This document shows positions 46,665-57,107 of a stretch of DNA of 64,000 nt, one piece after another. The stretch spans positions 5,604,769-5,668,768 of the forward strand of contig CM059624.1 in assembly GCA_030435675.1 (NCBI GenBank), written 5' to 3'. Position 1 is the first letter of the stretch, and each line of letters opens with the position of its first letter. Made by a program: the position numbers and the translations under genes. Source of the stretch: Steinernema hermaphroditum. Lineage: Eukaryota; Nematoda; Chromadorea; Rhabditida; Steinernematidae. The notes under the pieces are model-generated. The model worked only from the letters and a program-made list of their open reading frames with translations. It ran no database searches and had not been told where the DNA came from.

Positions 46665-46927
46665 TGATCCACCCGGAAACTCGTAGTTTGTGTTTGACCT
46701 CATTGTACCTCAATTTCTCTTGTGACTTTCATGTAAGTGTCAGTAATGAAGTAGCGATAAAAGTTGGCCGAATGGAAAAAAAGCGGTAGAGGTACATCTA
46801 AAAGTGATAGAGAGACATCTGGGTCGCTTAGCATTGCTTTTATAAACCCAGCAAAGCGATGCCATTAATGCGACGCTTGTTCTCCGTATAAGGCAATCAC
46901 TTAGCTGCACTCCCTAAGTGCAGCAAT

Positions 46928-47896
46928 ATGCCCTCATCTGAACTGCCATCTTCTCGTCTTCCTGACACCCTTTGTCCCAGCACCTTGGCCTACAACAACT
47001 TCTGCTACCGCAAGGTGTCGAAACTCGGAAGTGGAACCTTCGCAAACGTCTACTTAATGAGGAATTCGTTCGGACATCAGCTAGCAGCGAAGATCATGGA
47101 AACGCGTCATTCCTTCCAAAAGGCAGCGAACAAACATGAAGTGGAGATTCTGAACAGGCTGGGCCATCCGAACATCGTCAAACTCTACAAAGTCAGCCGA
47201 TCCAATCATCAGAACTTCTGTCTGATGCTGATGGAGTGCGTTCCAGGAGGGGAGTTGAGCTCCTTTGCGGCCACTTGTGGTCATGATGACCTCCGAGCGG
47301 TCTTCAGACAGATCGTCGACGCCGTATCTTATCTCCATTCTGTGAACGTCGTCCACTGCGACCTGAAACCATCGAACGTTCTAGTCTCCCACACTAAAAG
47401 AGTCAAACTCTGCGACTTCGGCTTCGCCCAGTACTTCTACTTCGACCAGCTGAACGCCGAAATTCCGATGCAATACCGCGGAGGCACCTGTGCCTTCAAC
47501 TCGCCTCTCAAACTGCAAGGGCGTCCAAGTCAAGGAACGAAGAACGACGTGTGGTCGCTCGGAATCCTACTCTTCAACATCCACACGAGACGGTATCCTT
47601 GGCATAAGGCCGATGCAGAGAACGATCGCTTCTTCGCGAGATGGGTCTGCGACCGGCAGTACGACCTCTTTTCGCTCTACGACATCCCAAGCGACGCTGT
47701 CGAAGTGATCAAAGGAGCTCTGAATATCGACGAAATTGAGAGATGGAGTGTCGCGAGGATGAAGAAGACGAAGTATTATGATTCGTTCTATGTGGAACAG
47801 AAAGTTCAAGAACGTCCTGCTGTGAAAAGCCGGGAACCCGTATCGCTTAAAAAGAGAAGATCTTGGGGGATCTGGAACTTTTGGCCACTGAAATAA
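46928..47896 (+). CDS. Intronless serine/threonine protein kinase (TSSK-like)
   Basis: A 322-residue kinase domain in one exon. The glycine loop is KLGSGTFANVYLMRN, the ATP-binding lysine is in LAAKIM, and the hinge is in LMLMECVPGGEL. The catalytic loop reads HCDLKPSNVL, with Cys replacing the usual Arg of HRD. The magnesium motif CDFGFAQ is intact. The APE motif is altered (CAFNSPLKLQGR), followed by NDVWSLGILLFNIHTRRYPW. Overall it is closest to TSSK/CAMK-type kinases. Lack of introns in a region where other genes have many suggests origin by retroposition, as is common for male-germline kinases. AATAAA follows at about 47916. Confidence 0.88.
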   Translation: MPSSELPSSRLPDTLCPSTLAYNNFCYRKVSKLGSGTFANVYLMRNSFGHQLAAKIMETRHSFQKAANKHEVEILNRLGHPNIVKLYKVSRSNHQNFCLMLMECVPGGELSSFAATCGHDDLRAVFRQIVDAVSYLHSVNVVHCDLKPSNVLVSHTKRVKLCDFGFAQYFYFDQLNAEIPMQYRGGTCAFNSPLKLQGRPSQGTKNDVWSLGILLFNIHTRRYPWHKADAENDRFFARWVCDRQYDLFSLYDIPSDAVEVIKGALNIDEIERWSVARMKKTKYYDSFYVEQKVQERPAVKSREPVSLKKRRSWGIWNFWPLK

Positions 47897-47972
47897 TGCT
47901 ATTCACTTCATCTGAAAATAAAATGCAAAATCATATAAAATGGCTCAGCACTTCTACAGTGAATTCGATGTT

Positions 47973-48902
47973 TCACTCCATGGGGAATTTCTCCATCGTC
48001 TCATGAATAGCACAGTTCGAGAAAGCCACTTCGGTCCCGGCTTCATTCAAAAAGTTCACAGTAACACGACGATGTTTTGCGACGTTGTTGTAGCTGATGG
48101 AGCCGTCTTCTAGGTAGTGGGGGTAACCAAAGTTTTCGAACCAGCTCTTGTGGCATGAAATGCGCACTTTCAGCTTCAGCTGCCCAACTCCACAGTATTC
48201 AAAGAAACGTTCGAACAACCGCCCGTTGAAGATCATCGGAACGCACCGATGGAAGCGGATGAAAAGGTTGTTGTGATCTCCATATAGGGCGAAATTGATC
48301 ACTGCTCTTGACATGTTCGCGTCCCAAGATCCCATCAAGTGGAGACATTCCAGCGGAATTGCGTGTTTTAACCGTTTCATCAAGAAGACATTGCTGGCTT
48401 CGTTGACATGTTTGATTATAAGTATTGTAGGATGAAAGTCTCTTTCCGACAGAATTTTCAAAATGTTATTCGAGAAAGGAGGGCCGAGTTGCCCCAGAAG
48501 AAGGAGCATTCCTTTTCGACCTGTAAGTCTCCGCAGAACGAAATCGATCATGGCCGGGACATCGTCGGATGACACAAACTTGTAAGTCGCACCTGGGGGT
48601 TGTGGAAACAGTGCGGAACACTCGCCGATGACCACACGCTGGACCTGGTCAAGGTTTGGCATTCCACGTTTGAGATCGTCGCCGAAACAACGTCGGTTTC
48701 GGACTTTGTCGTAAAAACAGTGTCTCCATTCGTTTGGCTCGGTGACGGGATTGAAATGAAAATCAAAGCTCTTGCGATTCCGGATGTAATATGAAGCTGA
48801 GATGGACCACGATCCTCTTGTCAACTCGGATAGTGATCGGAGATCGGCGATCTCCAGGTGGTCCAAAACTGATTCGCAGAAGAGACGGGATATCCCATTC
48901 AT
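47973..48902 (-). CDS. Lineage-specific family protein, member D (F-box-like N terminus?)
   Basis: A single minus-strand exon of 309 residues from the ATG at 48902. An ATG eight codons upstream is also in frame, but the alignment with paralogues favours 48902. The N terminus RLFCESVLDHLEIADLRSLS plus ELTRGSW has the spacing of a degenerate F-box (inference). Conserved blocks shared with members A-C are FCESL, RGSW, CFYDK, RLKHAIPLECLHLMGSWD (compare RLNYKIPLRSLRLMGPWR) and SCHKSWFENF. It is the most diverged of the four and lies convergent with the kinase, 76 bp apart. I do not recognise a named family. Confidence 0.8.
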   Translation of the reverse strand: MNGISRLFCESVLDHLEIADLRSLSELTRGSWSISASYYIRNRKSFDFHFNPVTEPNEWRHCFYDKVRNRRCFGDDLKRGMPNLDQVQRVVIGECSALFPQPPGATYKFVSSDDVPAMIDFVLRRLTGRKGMLLLLGQLGPPFSNNILKILSERDFHPTILIIKHVNEASNVFLMKRLKHAIPLECLHLMGSWDANMSRAVINFALYGDHNNLFIRFHRCVPMIFNGRLFERFFEYCGVGQLKLKVRISCHKSWFENFGYPHYLEDGSISYNNVAKHRRVTVNFLNEAGTEVAFSNCAIHETMEKFPME

Positions 48903-49156
48903 TGCGACAATGTAGAGATGAAGCAAATAGATGGCTACTGTGGTGGTGTATCTGTGTGTTCACACCGTGAGTGCGAAGCTGATATCGATCAATACGTTGT
49001 CTAATGAACGCCATAAACATATATTTTATTTCGATGACTATGTACACAGCAGATAAGTTCTGCTCGATGTGTTCGTTCGCTCATCTTCTGACGAAGTTAT
49101 TTTCGCTTCCAATGGACCTAAATCGGAGCCTACACCATGGCAACTGATATTGAGAT

Positions 49157-51244
49157 TTACGACGTGGAAATTAGTGACCTCTTGTAGTCATTGTCCACCT
49201 GGACAGTCCGAACGTCCAAAATTTGGGGAGGATGTGGCTTATACACAACTTGCGTTGGGATTTCCATTTCGTCAGTCATGTGGATTCCGATGAAGAACTG
49301 ATAGACCCACGAGCCGATGAGTGCTCCCAACAGAGGAGCGACGATCGGAATCCAGAACCAGCAGTAGTTGTTGTAGCTAAACACCTTGTGCCCATAACCC
49401 GCGCAGAAGGTGAACAGCCGGGGTCCAAAATCCCTGGCCGGATTCACGGCATAGCCCGAATTCATGCCCACGGCCATTCCGACGAGCATGATCGTGAATC
49501 CGATGTAGAGGGGCTGCAGCCACGTGGGGATCTTGTTGCGTGGGTCTGTGATAAGAGACACACAGATACACAGCATCACCGTTCCCGCGATCTGCAGAGA
49601 AAGTTGTGCTGATGAACGATGATTAATGATGATCGCTACCTGATCGATTATTCCACCGGCGACGGTGAGATAAGACTGCGGATAGGTGGCAAATATGCTA
49701 GCGGTGGCTAGGGGTCCTGAGACGTACCGTTTTCCATGATCGAAGGCGTTTATTGCATCTAAAACGATACTTAATCAAGTGACGTTTGTGGTTTTTGCGA
49801 CTGGTTTTAAGTGAACTGCCCAAAGCTATTCTAGCGTTCTTATATCTATTCAAATTGTGAAATGGTTATCCTTAAAAGTGTATTCATCCATTGCCCTTAT
49901 ATGTGGCCATCTCATAATTTCAAACGTGCATTCTTCGATATACTTGTCCAGAAATCGATGAGGACCGGAAGCGAACAATAAATCATGGGCATTCTTCCGT
50001 CCACAACAAATCCTCCTAAGCCCTGGATATTTTGCGAGCACATCATGAAAACAACATTAATCACGAGTGGCTCCATGGCCTTGCTTGTTTTTTGATCTAA
50101 TGGCACGTACCATAGTAAGTGATGTAAGTCAGCGCTGCACCGAAGAATCCCCCGGCCATCTGTGCGGCACTGTAGGCGAAAAATCTCGCCACGGAGATCT
50201 TGCCAAATGAAAGGAGAAACAGGGAAACTGCTGGGTTTAGATGACTGCCTGGAAGAATCAGGACTGAATGAAGCAGTGAGCAGTGGACAAACCAGATATC
50301 TTGAATCCTAACTGGACAGCGAAGACCAGAGAGAAGCCCCATCCTAAGGTCACTCCGATGTAGGCGTTGTTCCTCGTTCTGCTGAGGACGTATTGGGCCG
50401 TCACTGCTGTACCGCCATACTGAAAAAGGCTTACATGGTTCACTCATGTTTTGTCCTAATGTTTAAGCTATGATGTAGTGGTCTTGTCGCAAAATGGTGG
50501 CCGTGGGTGATGATGGATCTGCCCGAAACAAAAGTGTGGCCGTCATTGACACCCCTCATTGAAGTGTACTTTCGATCGCCACTAATTCATCTTCACCTAT
50601 CAGCTGTTAACGAAAAACAGAGGGTCATTGTCTTCGGCCTTTTCGCTGTTAACGCTGAAACGGTGGCACTTTCGTTTGTGAAAGGAGAGGGCAGTGATAA
50701 GGCACGAGCGCTTGATTTACAAGGGGCAGTTTCTCATGGGAAAGTGATGGGAAAGGGAACCACGTGGAAATGAACATGATAGTCTCAATTCTGTGATACA
50801 TTTCAAGTAAAGGAATAGCAGGGATATAAAACAAATTTGCTAGCACATGTCGGCCAGAGTCATGATGCATTTTCCTATTCGTTTAGTAGCCAGTTAAGAG
50901 TTTATGGCTGAGATAGTGATTTCCTATAAAACAGGTGTTGTACATCTTTTTCACGCATTATCACCTTTGGAACGACCTTTTAAGAATGTGCTATCTACAG
51001 CAATAGCTTTTCCTCGCTGTAATAATCTTTTATGAGCATTCTCACAGACACACTAACGATCATAGCGATTTGGACTTTGCATCTTTGAAACGACCAAGAG
51101 GTGCCACAAAGAGTCACATTTTCAAGAATGCATGGAAACACTTACAATCAAAAACGTGGTGCATACGAACTCGCAGAGCACGCTTCGCGCGAATTCATTG
51201 GTGATTCCGAATTTCCTCCGAAGGCGATCGGTGATGTTCAACAT
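49157..51244 (-). CDS. aqp: Aquaglyceroporin, cluster member 4
   Basis: Minus-strand exons 51244-51146, 50419-50293, 50248-50111, 49758-49640 and 49591-49157 give 305 residues. The core exons have exactly the same lengths (127, 138, 119) as in members 1-3, proving common descent. Pore motifs are SHLNPAVS and [14 protein letters not shown] with the aquaglyceroporin Asp. The loop differs (FDHGKRYVSGPLATASIF). The N terminus NITDRLRRKFGITNEFARSV matches the others (DRLRAKFGLRDDLAR). The AATAAA on the minus strand at about 49025 fits its 3' end. An in-frame ATG further upstream could extend it by about 26 residues. Confidence 0.94.
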
Positions 51245-51860
51245 TGCCGCCAACCGGAAACTATCGAAAGCGGGTAATTGGACAGATGGACTGATGGGAA
51301 ATCGGCCCCCGCCTGGCGCCACACCTCCTGCTTGTTATTAAACAGTGCGATGTAGACAAGGGAGCGGCTTTTGTTTTGGGGCGGACGCGATCGAAACAAT
51401 GGATCAACGAGGTAAATAGAAGTGCCGGCGACGCCGTCAACCACGCCGTCTAACATGGCAAGCTGACAGATAAGATACGAGCGACACGAGTCTTCCATGC
51501 GAACGCACGGAGCCCTCGTGCGTCTTTGAAGAGCACCCAAAGCGAAGTGCGAGTAACCCGGGCACCACGTGAGTACCCAACTTCCTTGCAGGAGTGCAGA
51601 ACTGATAAAAGTCTGTGATAGAGTGTGGGTTGGTATACCTAGGTGAAGGTCTGCTTGTCCTAAGTCTGTAATATGTTTTACCCGCTTCATTTAAGCGACG
51701 ATCTAAAGAACTCGTGAATGGGTACGGTACGAAAAAGATGTGGAAAAATCACATTAGTTGCCGCATTGATGCGTGATATTCGTTTGTAATTATAGCATCG
51801 CAAATAACATTCTTTTTTCTCTTATTCAAGACTTACGTAGCTTTTCACATTCGACCGGTC

Positions 51861-52790
51861 ATGAATACCGTCCCGCTCGCTTTTTGCGAATCGCTCTTCG
51901 GACTCCTAGAGGCAAAATACATAAACAACCTCTACTTCCTCAAACGTGGCTCATGGACGTCTGCTGTCCTATCTTTCCTGGAACAACGCAGGTCCTATGA
52001 ATTCTATCTCTTTCCCTCGCGAGGAACCGATGACTTTCTATATTGCTTCTATAGCAGAGACGAAAAGAAATGCCATTTTGTAGACGATGTCAACAGGATG
52101 CCAAAGAGGTTCCTATCGATCTACCACGTCTTTATTGGACATACTGGAGAAAACCCTATGCGTCTTACGAGAGATCTGTTCTATAAGCCAACGACTTCAA
52201 AGGAAGCCATCAAGCTAGTGGAGTTTGTTTTCAGTCACAAAATCGAAAGAAAGCGTGCGTCCTTGCAGTTCGGGGACATCTCACCCTCTGTTTCGAAAAG
52301 CATTTTGTCATCGCTGGGCGAGAAATATTTTGCGCTCAACTCCCTTCTTCTGAAGTTCATCGATGAATCAAGCAGTCAGTTTCTTGAAAAACGCTTGAAC
52401 TACAAGATCCCACTGCGTTCTTTACGTCTCATGGGACCCTGGAGGTACGCCCATGTGTTCATTGTTCTGAATCACGCTTTTGGACCCAGAAAAAGGAGCT
52501 TTTACGTTCGATTGCACGAATGTGTTCCGGTTACTTTAAGTTCGACAACATTCGAATATTTATATTATTTTCAGATGAAGCACCGGGTTAGTTTGAAAGC
52601 GCGCTTCTCATGTGATCGCAGTTGGTTCAGAGATTTTAAAGTACCACTGCAGTGTGATACAGGCAACGATGATACGCTCTATTGGCGGGGCGCCATAGCG
52701 TCCCGATGTGTAGTTGCGCACTTCATGAGCATCCCAGGATACATGTATCTGAAGAATAGGAGATCGTATGCTGAAGCTGAAGATGTATGA
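51861..52790 (+). CDS. Lineage-specific family protein, member C
   Basis: Single exon, 309 residues. It begins MNTVPLAFCESLFGLLEAKY, then YFLKRGSWTSAV, and contains YCFYSRDEKKCHFVDDVNR, IGHTGENPMRLTRDLF, the highly conserved block LGEKYFALNSLLLKFIDESS to LRLMGPW, and FSCDRSWFRDF. A and C share a stretch of about 180 bp (52253-52430 and 54869-55048) that looks identical at DNA level, although they differ elsewhere. No signal peptide or membrane span. A cytoplasmic or nuclear F-box-like adaptor role is possible but only inferred from the N-terminal pattern. Confidence 0.85.
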   Translation: MNTVPLAFCESLFGLLEAKYINNLYFLKRGSWTSAVLSFLEQRRSYEFYLFPSRGTDDFLYCFYSRDEKKCHFVDDVNRMPKRFLSIYHVFIGHTGENPMRLTRDLFYKPTTSKEAIKLVEFVFSHKIERKRASLQFGDISPSVSKSILSSLGEKYFALNSLLLKFIDESSSQFLEKRLNYKIPLRSLRLMGPWRYAHVFIVLNHAFGPRKRSFYVRLHECVPVTLSSTTFEYLYYFQMKHRVSLKARFSCDRSWFRDFKVPLQCDTGNDDTLYWRGAIASRCVVAHFMSIPGYMYLKNRRSYAEAEDV

Positions 52791-52931
52791 AGTTGGGTAC
52801 TCGATATTAACCGTTCTGCGGATACATTAGAATGTTAGAATGCAATGTATAGAGATAAATTCTTTGTCTCATGTCATAGGAAGGTATCATTTTAACAATG
52901 GATTGTGAGTTTAAAGGCCGGGCCATACTTC

Positions 52932-53103
52932 TGAGACATGAGTCATGACTCATGTCTCAAATCCGTGAGACACAGGCGGCCATACTTCACTTTTGGCGTG
53001 CTGGGGTAAGATACAGAACCACATACGACGTCTGTGTCTCAAAAAGCCGTGCCCCATGAGACACAACATGCTGTGCCTCAAGCCGAACCGTCTCTGTCTC
53101 AAA
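52932..53103. repeat. 28-bp perfect palindrome and TGAGACA motif cluster
   Basis: 52932-52959 is its own reverse complement (half-site TGAGACATGAGTCA). Over the next 145 bp the same core recurs as CGTGAGACAC, TGTGTCTCA, ATGAGACAC, TGTGCCTCA and TCTGTCTCA in both orientations. The palindrome centre contains TGAGTCA and TGACTCA, AP-1-like sites. It lies about 140 bp downstream of member C and is not part of any recognised element. Confidence 0.85.
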
Positions 53104-53889
53104 TTACTTTTACTTTTGCGAACTTCATCCTCGCCTACAGTCTTACCGTACCGTGGGCAAGGATGCTCCTTGTCGGCTGCGCACACAGTAATTCTTTGCT
53201 CAGATCTGCGCTCCGTTTTCGTGAATTGTGCGCATGTGTGCAGAGTTTTGAGTAGTTTTGGATGCATTTGCTGGTAGCTGGTGCGAGTACTGTGTTCCAC
53301 GTGGACTATGTAGGCTTTCTTAATAGTTTTCGATCGTTTTTCGCGCGTTTTTTCCGAACGTATCAGTGTTGAGGACTGCGTGGCTGATTTAGAACGAGAA
53401 GACTGTTGTGGTCGGATTGAAGTCGACGGTAAGCTACGAAAACTCATCAATCATGACTCATTTGTGTTCCTTTCAGATCTATACAGGATAACAACAACAT
53501 AATTCGCCTTCCTTAACAATTTGACGCAATAGTTCCGCCTTTGCACCATATGCTCAACAGATACGTATTCTTTGCGGCATAATGTGTACAAAAAGTTCTG
53601 CGTCGTTTCATTGATATTCTAGCGCAAACAGAGCTTCATTTAGCAGCGCTTCTTGATGAACTGGGCGACCATCGTTTTCTTGTTCTGCTTAAAGGAGTTA
53701 TGAATGCTGAGTTGTTCTAGCTTACCGCCGACCGTAGTTCGATCAAAGCAGCCTTTTCACTCTAAATTGGCCGTGCAGCCTCAGTGCTGAAAAAAGCGCA
53801 CGCAAACCCATCAAAAACTATTGAAAATCGACATGTAAAACACACTGCTCGCGCACAGCAAAGCCTGGCAACCAATATCAACGGCGTAT

Positions 53890-54115
53890 ATGGCGAGCAT
53901 TCAACTACCGCAAGAACATGCCAGTTTTGGTTATATGGCAGATCGGCTAAACGTCGCCCAAAGTACAGTGATACATCACCTGGCCGCTCTGGGATTTAAA
54001 TCGAAACTTGTGGCTTTAGTACCCCATGACCTCTCCGACACTCAGAAAAGCCAGCGCATGTCGATTGCCTCCGCTCTTCTTTCCCGTTACGAGCGCAAAT
54101 CCTTTCTCCCGCGCC
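53890..54115 (+). mobile_element. Mariner transposase fragment (HTH part)
   Basis: The plus strand encodes MADRLNVAQSTVIHHLAALG and then VPHDLSDTQKSQRMSIASAL plus SRYERKSFL. This is the second helix-turn-helix and linker of a DD34D mariner transposase. The frame breaks before and after, the catalytic core is absent, and the fragment is truncated where the A/B duplication block begins near 54115. Confidence 0.8.
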
Positions 54116-54475
54116 CCGTATTCCGAAAAAATTTGACCCTTCTGTTCGACTGTTGTATTTGGAGGAGACCACAGTTACATTAATTTCTTTATGTTGCAAT
54201 TTATCTGGCGCACCCTGACTATACGCGAAGTCCGTGCGAGTGATCACGATCGATGACACCGAGGGATCGGTGGGATCACGACGTTCGACTCTGCTACCGC
54301 GCCCTACGATGAAGACGAGCGCAGAAGCCAGCCTCCTCACAGCGCCGATGAATGACTAGATCCATCGCATCGCAACAGAAATGTCGCATTGACATTTGAT
54401 ATCAGTTCGCACTTACAGCATTGAAAAAAGTTCCTTTAATTGAAGCTGTCAGTGTTCTTTCTTGTTCGCCACACT

Positions 54476-55414
54476 ATGAATACCGTCCCATTGGCTTTTT
54501 GCGAGTCGCTGTTTGGACTCCTAGAGACAGAATACATAAACAACTTCTACTTCCTCAAACGTGGCTCGTGGACATCTGCAGTGATGTCACTCCTGGACCA
54601 ACGCAGATCCTACGACTTCTACCTCTTTCCTCGTCGAAAGCCCGGTCGCTGGAAATACTGCTTCTATAGCAGAGACGAAAACAAGTGTCATTTTGTAGAT
54701 GATGTCAACAGGATACCAGCTAAATTCCTATCGATCTACCACATCATTATTGGACATACTGGAGAAAACCCTATGCGTCTTACGAGAGATCTGTTCTGTC
54801 AGCCACCGACTTCAAAGCAAGCCCTCAAGTTAGTGGAGTTCATTTTCAGTCAAAAAATCGAAGGAAGGCGTGCGTCCTTGCAGTTCGGGGACATCTCACC
54901 CTCTGTTTCGAAAAGCATTTTGTCATCGCTGGGCGAGAAATATTTTGCGCTCAACTCCCTTCTTCTGAAGTTCATCGATGAATCAAGCAGTCAGTTTCTT
55001 GAAAAACGCTTGAACTACAAGATCCCACTGCGTTCTTTACGTCTCATGGGCCCCTGGAGGACCGCCGATGTCGACGGTGTTCTTAACCACGCTTTTAGAC
55101 ACAGAACCAAGAGCTTTTACATTCGACTGTACGAATGTGTTCCCTATGTTTTACTTCCACTTACATTTTTGCTGCGTTTTGAGTTCCACAGAAATTACCA
55201 GATTCATTTGCAAGTCCGTTTCTCTTGTGAGCGAAGCTGGTTTAGAAATTTTCGAAAACCGCTACAGCGACGCATGTCGGATGAAAATGAGTTATACTGG
55301 TGGCATGCTATAACAGATCGCTGTGTTGTTGCATGGTTCCTAAATACGCCAGGATATGTCAAACTTATCTACAAGCGAAAAGGAGAGAAGTTGGAAAACT
55401 TTCGTATTGAATAA
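54476..55414 (+). CDS. Lineage-specific family protein, member A
   Basis: Single exon, 312 residues from the ATG at 54476, chosen because MNTVPLAFCESLFGLLE aligns with member C. It keeps RGSWTSAV, CFYSRDENKCHFVDDVNR, IGHTGENPMRLTRDLF and FSCERSWFRNF. It ends KRKGEKLENFRIE with its own stop, followed by AATAAA at 55463. It lies in the left copy of the direct repeat that carries member B. The central patch from about 54865 to 55000 matches member C rather than B. No known domain beyond a possible degenerate F-box. Confidence 0.85.
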   Translation: MNTVPLAFCESLFGLLETEYINNFYFLKRGSWTSAVMSLLDQRRSYDFYLFPRRKPGRWKYCFYSRDENKCHFVDDVNRIPAKFLSIYHIIIGHTGENPMRLTRDLFCQPPTSKQALKLVEFIFSQKIEGRRASLQFGDISPSVSKSILSSLGEKYFALNSLLLKFIDESSSQFLEKRLNYKIPLRSLRLMGPWRTADVDGVLNHAFRHRTKSFYIRLYECVPYVLLPLTFLLRFEFHRNYQIHLQVRFSCERSWFRNFRKPLQRRMSDENELYWWHAITDRCVVAWFLNTPGYVKLIYKRKGEKLENFRIE

Positions 55415-55594
55415 GAACCGTGTATTTCGTTATATCTAATTGGACGTTTTATACGTTGGAGAATAAATTTTGTGCCCTGTTCGCCCGATGTTTCTGCCAA
55501 AAGTGTAGAACTCATCGAAAATGCGTATACATTGAAAAATATTTCAGAAGATTCGGCAAAGTACGACGATTACAAGCAGATTGTCGGTAAAGTA

Positions 55595-56560
55595 CAGGGT
55601 GACCAGAAAGTTCTGTGAAATGAAAAACAGGCTTTTTATAATAGACAACGCATCCAAATCGGGAAACAGACTACAATAGCTTATTCAGCACGCCAAATTA
55701 CTTTCCTATAACCCAAATATCACTCGAAGTGGTCATCTTTAGCGTCGATACAGGGCTGAAGATGCTTCTTGGAAATTAGTACGCACGGGTTTTCAGACCA
55801 ATTTCTTTGCTTTGCTTGCTCTAGTGTTCTCTTCAGGGAGTCTGTGATGGCTAGACGTCTTCGCCAGGCCTTCTTCTCCAAAATGCACCAAATGACGCAC
55901 TTCGTCCGATTCAGATCCGGCGAGTTGGACGGCCAAATGTCTTTGGTCCTCATAGGTCCACATGTGGTCCATGCAGAAGGCCATCGATGATTTCGATCCC
56001 TGGGCAACCGTCCAGTTCAGCCGGAATATCCAATCGTGGTCCGATAAATGTTTTTTGGCCCAGGGAATCAGATGTATCGTCAAGATCTGCTCTTCCTACA
56101 CACGAAAGTCGATTTTCACAACTTTTTCGAAAACCAGGGAAATTCTGCTGATTGTACAGATTTCACCCCAAACCATCACAGAATCGCAGAAATGACTTCT
56201 TTTCACGCGTCTCGTACGCGGCGTGCCGTTCTGCAGCAGATAGTGATGATTCTGGCTATTGCGGACCACTTAAGTTGCACAAATCTTCTCATCCCAGAAA
56301 ACCACATTGGGAAATCCAGGCCTACGTGCCTCGACCTCCAGTTTTTTTAATTTTCCCAGTTATTCTGCCTTTTTCTGGTCGATCAGAAGTATATCCACGG
56401 CTTATTTTGTAGATTTTGAGCTGAGCAGCTTCGCTGAAAAGCTTTCGCATCGATTTGTAGCTGATTCCGTGGATTTTCGCCACCTTTGTCATCGAACGCT
56501 CCAGATTTCACTAGCCGAGTCCGATGGCGGAACGCAGCTGTTCGGACCCCAATTTTTTAA
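55595..56560 (-). mobile_element. Decayed maT/mariner element, minus strand
   Basis: A TA followed by CAGGGTGACCAGAAAG at 55595 is the terminal repeat type of maT-like mariner elements. Reading leftwards on the minus strand, transposase pieces appear: near 56430-56530 an N-terminal helix segment, and at 55720-55960 the C-terminal catalytic part (IWPSNSPDLNRTK, IWCILEKKAW, ITDSLKRTLEQA, CIDAKDDHFE). The frame is interrupted by shifts and stops, so it is dead. Its right end is not clear and it abuts the RBM25 fragment. Confidence 0.8.
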
Positions 56561-56582
56561 AAATAACAGTAGATACTCAGTC

Positions 56583-57107
56583 TCAATAGCAGTGAATCAG
56601 CTGCTTCTGTTTATTTGCCTCGCCGACTTCATCCCTTTCGTAATGCTTTGCCATGCGACGCTCGCGAGATTCCCACTTCTTCAAACGAGCGAGGTAGGAC
56701 TGCTCCTTCTCCTTCAGCTTCTTCTTCAGGGCTCTTCGTTCGCGAGCGTCATCGCTATCTTCGGACTCCTCGCGGTCACGGCTGTAATGGATGTGCATGA
56801 ATATTTCAGTTTTACGCACACGCATTGCGTGTGTATTGCCCACGTACCGAGATCGTGAATCACTCTTGCCCTTCTTGGCCGATTTGCGGGATGAAGTTGA
56901 TGAGTCACGACTGCTACTGCGCGATCCGGACTCAGATCGGCGTCTCTTTCTGAAAATACCTCCATAGAGAACAACACCACAAACAGAGAACTTACGATTT
57001 CTTGTCCTTGCTACGTCCTTGCTACGGGACCGTCGGTGCTTTCTGCGTTTGCTGTCAACCGAGCGGCTTCTGCTACGAGATCTCTTGCGACGGGAGGGTG
57101 AGTGATC
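56583..57107 (-). pseudogene. rbm-25: RBM25 fragment with frameshift
   Basis: RBM25 is a splicing regulator with an Arg/Ser/Glu-rich middle. Three exon pieces are seen (57107-56996, 56949-56848, 56781-56583). They encode SPSRRKRSRSRSRSVDSKRR, SGSRSSSRDSSTSSRKSAKK, and RERRALKKKLKEKEQSYLAR followed by LKKWESRERRMAKHYERDE, which matches the RBM25 ER-rich region strongly. An 11-bp direct duplication (57005-57015 and 57016-57026) shifts the frame before the first splice donor; without it the exons would join in frame. N-terminal RRM and C-terminal PWI parts are absent, and the left edge meets the mariner remnant. Probably a truncated pseudogene. Confidence 0.75.

Noticed and set aside
46446..46713. 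Minus-strand Arg/Gly/Ser repeat frames
   Set aside because: Antisense of the proline-rich repeats in the secreted gene.
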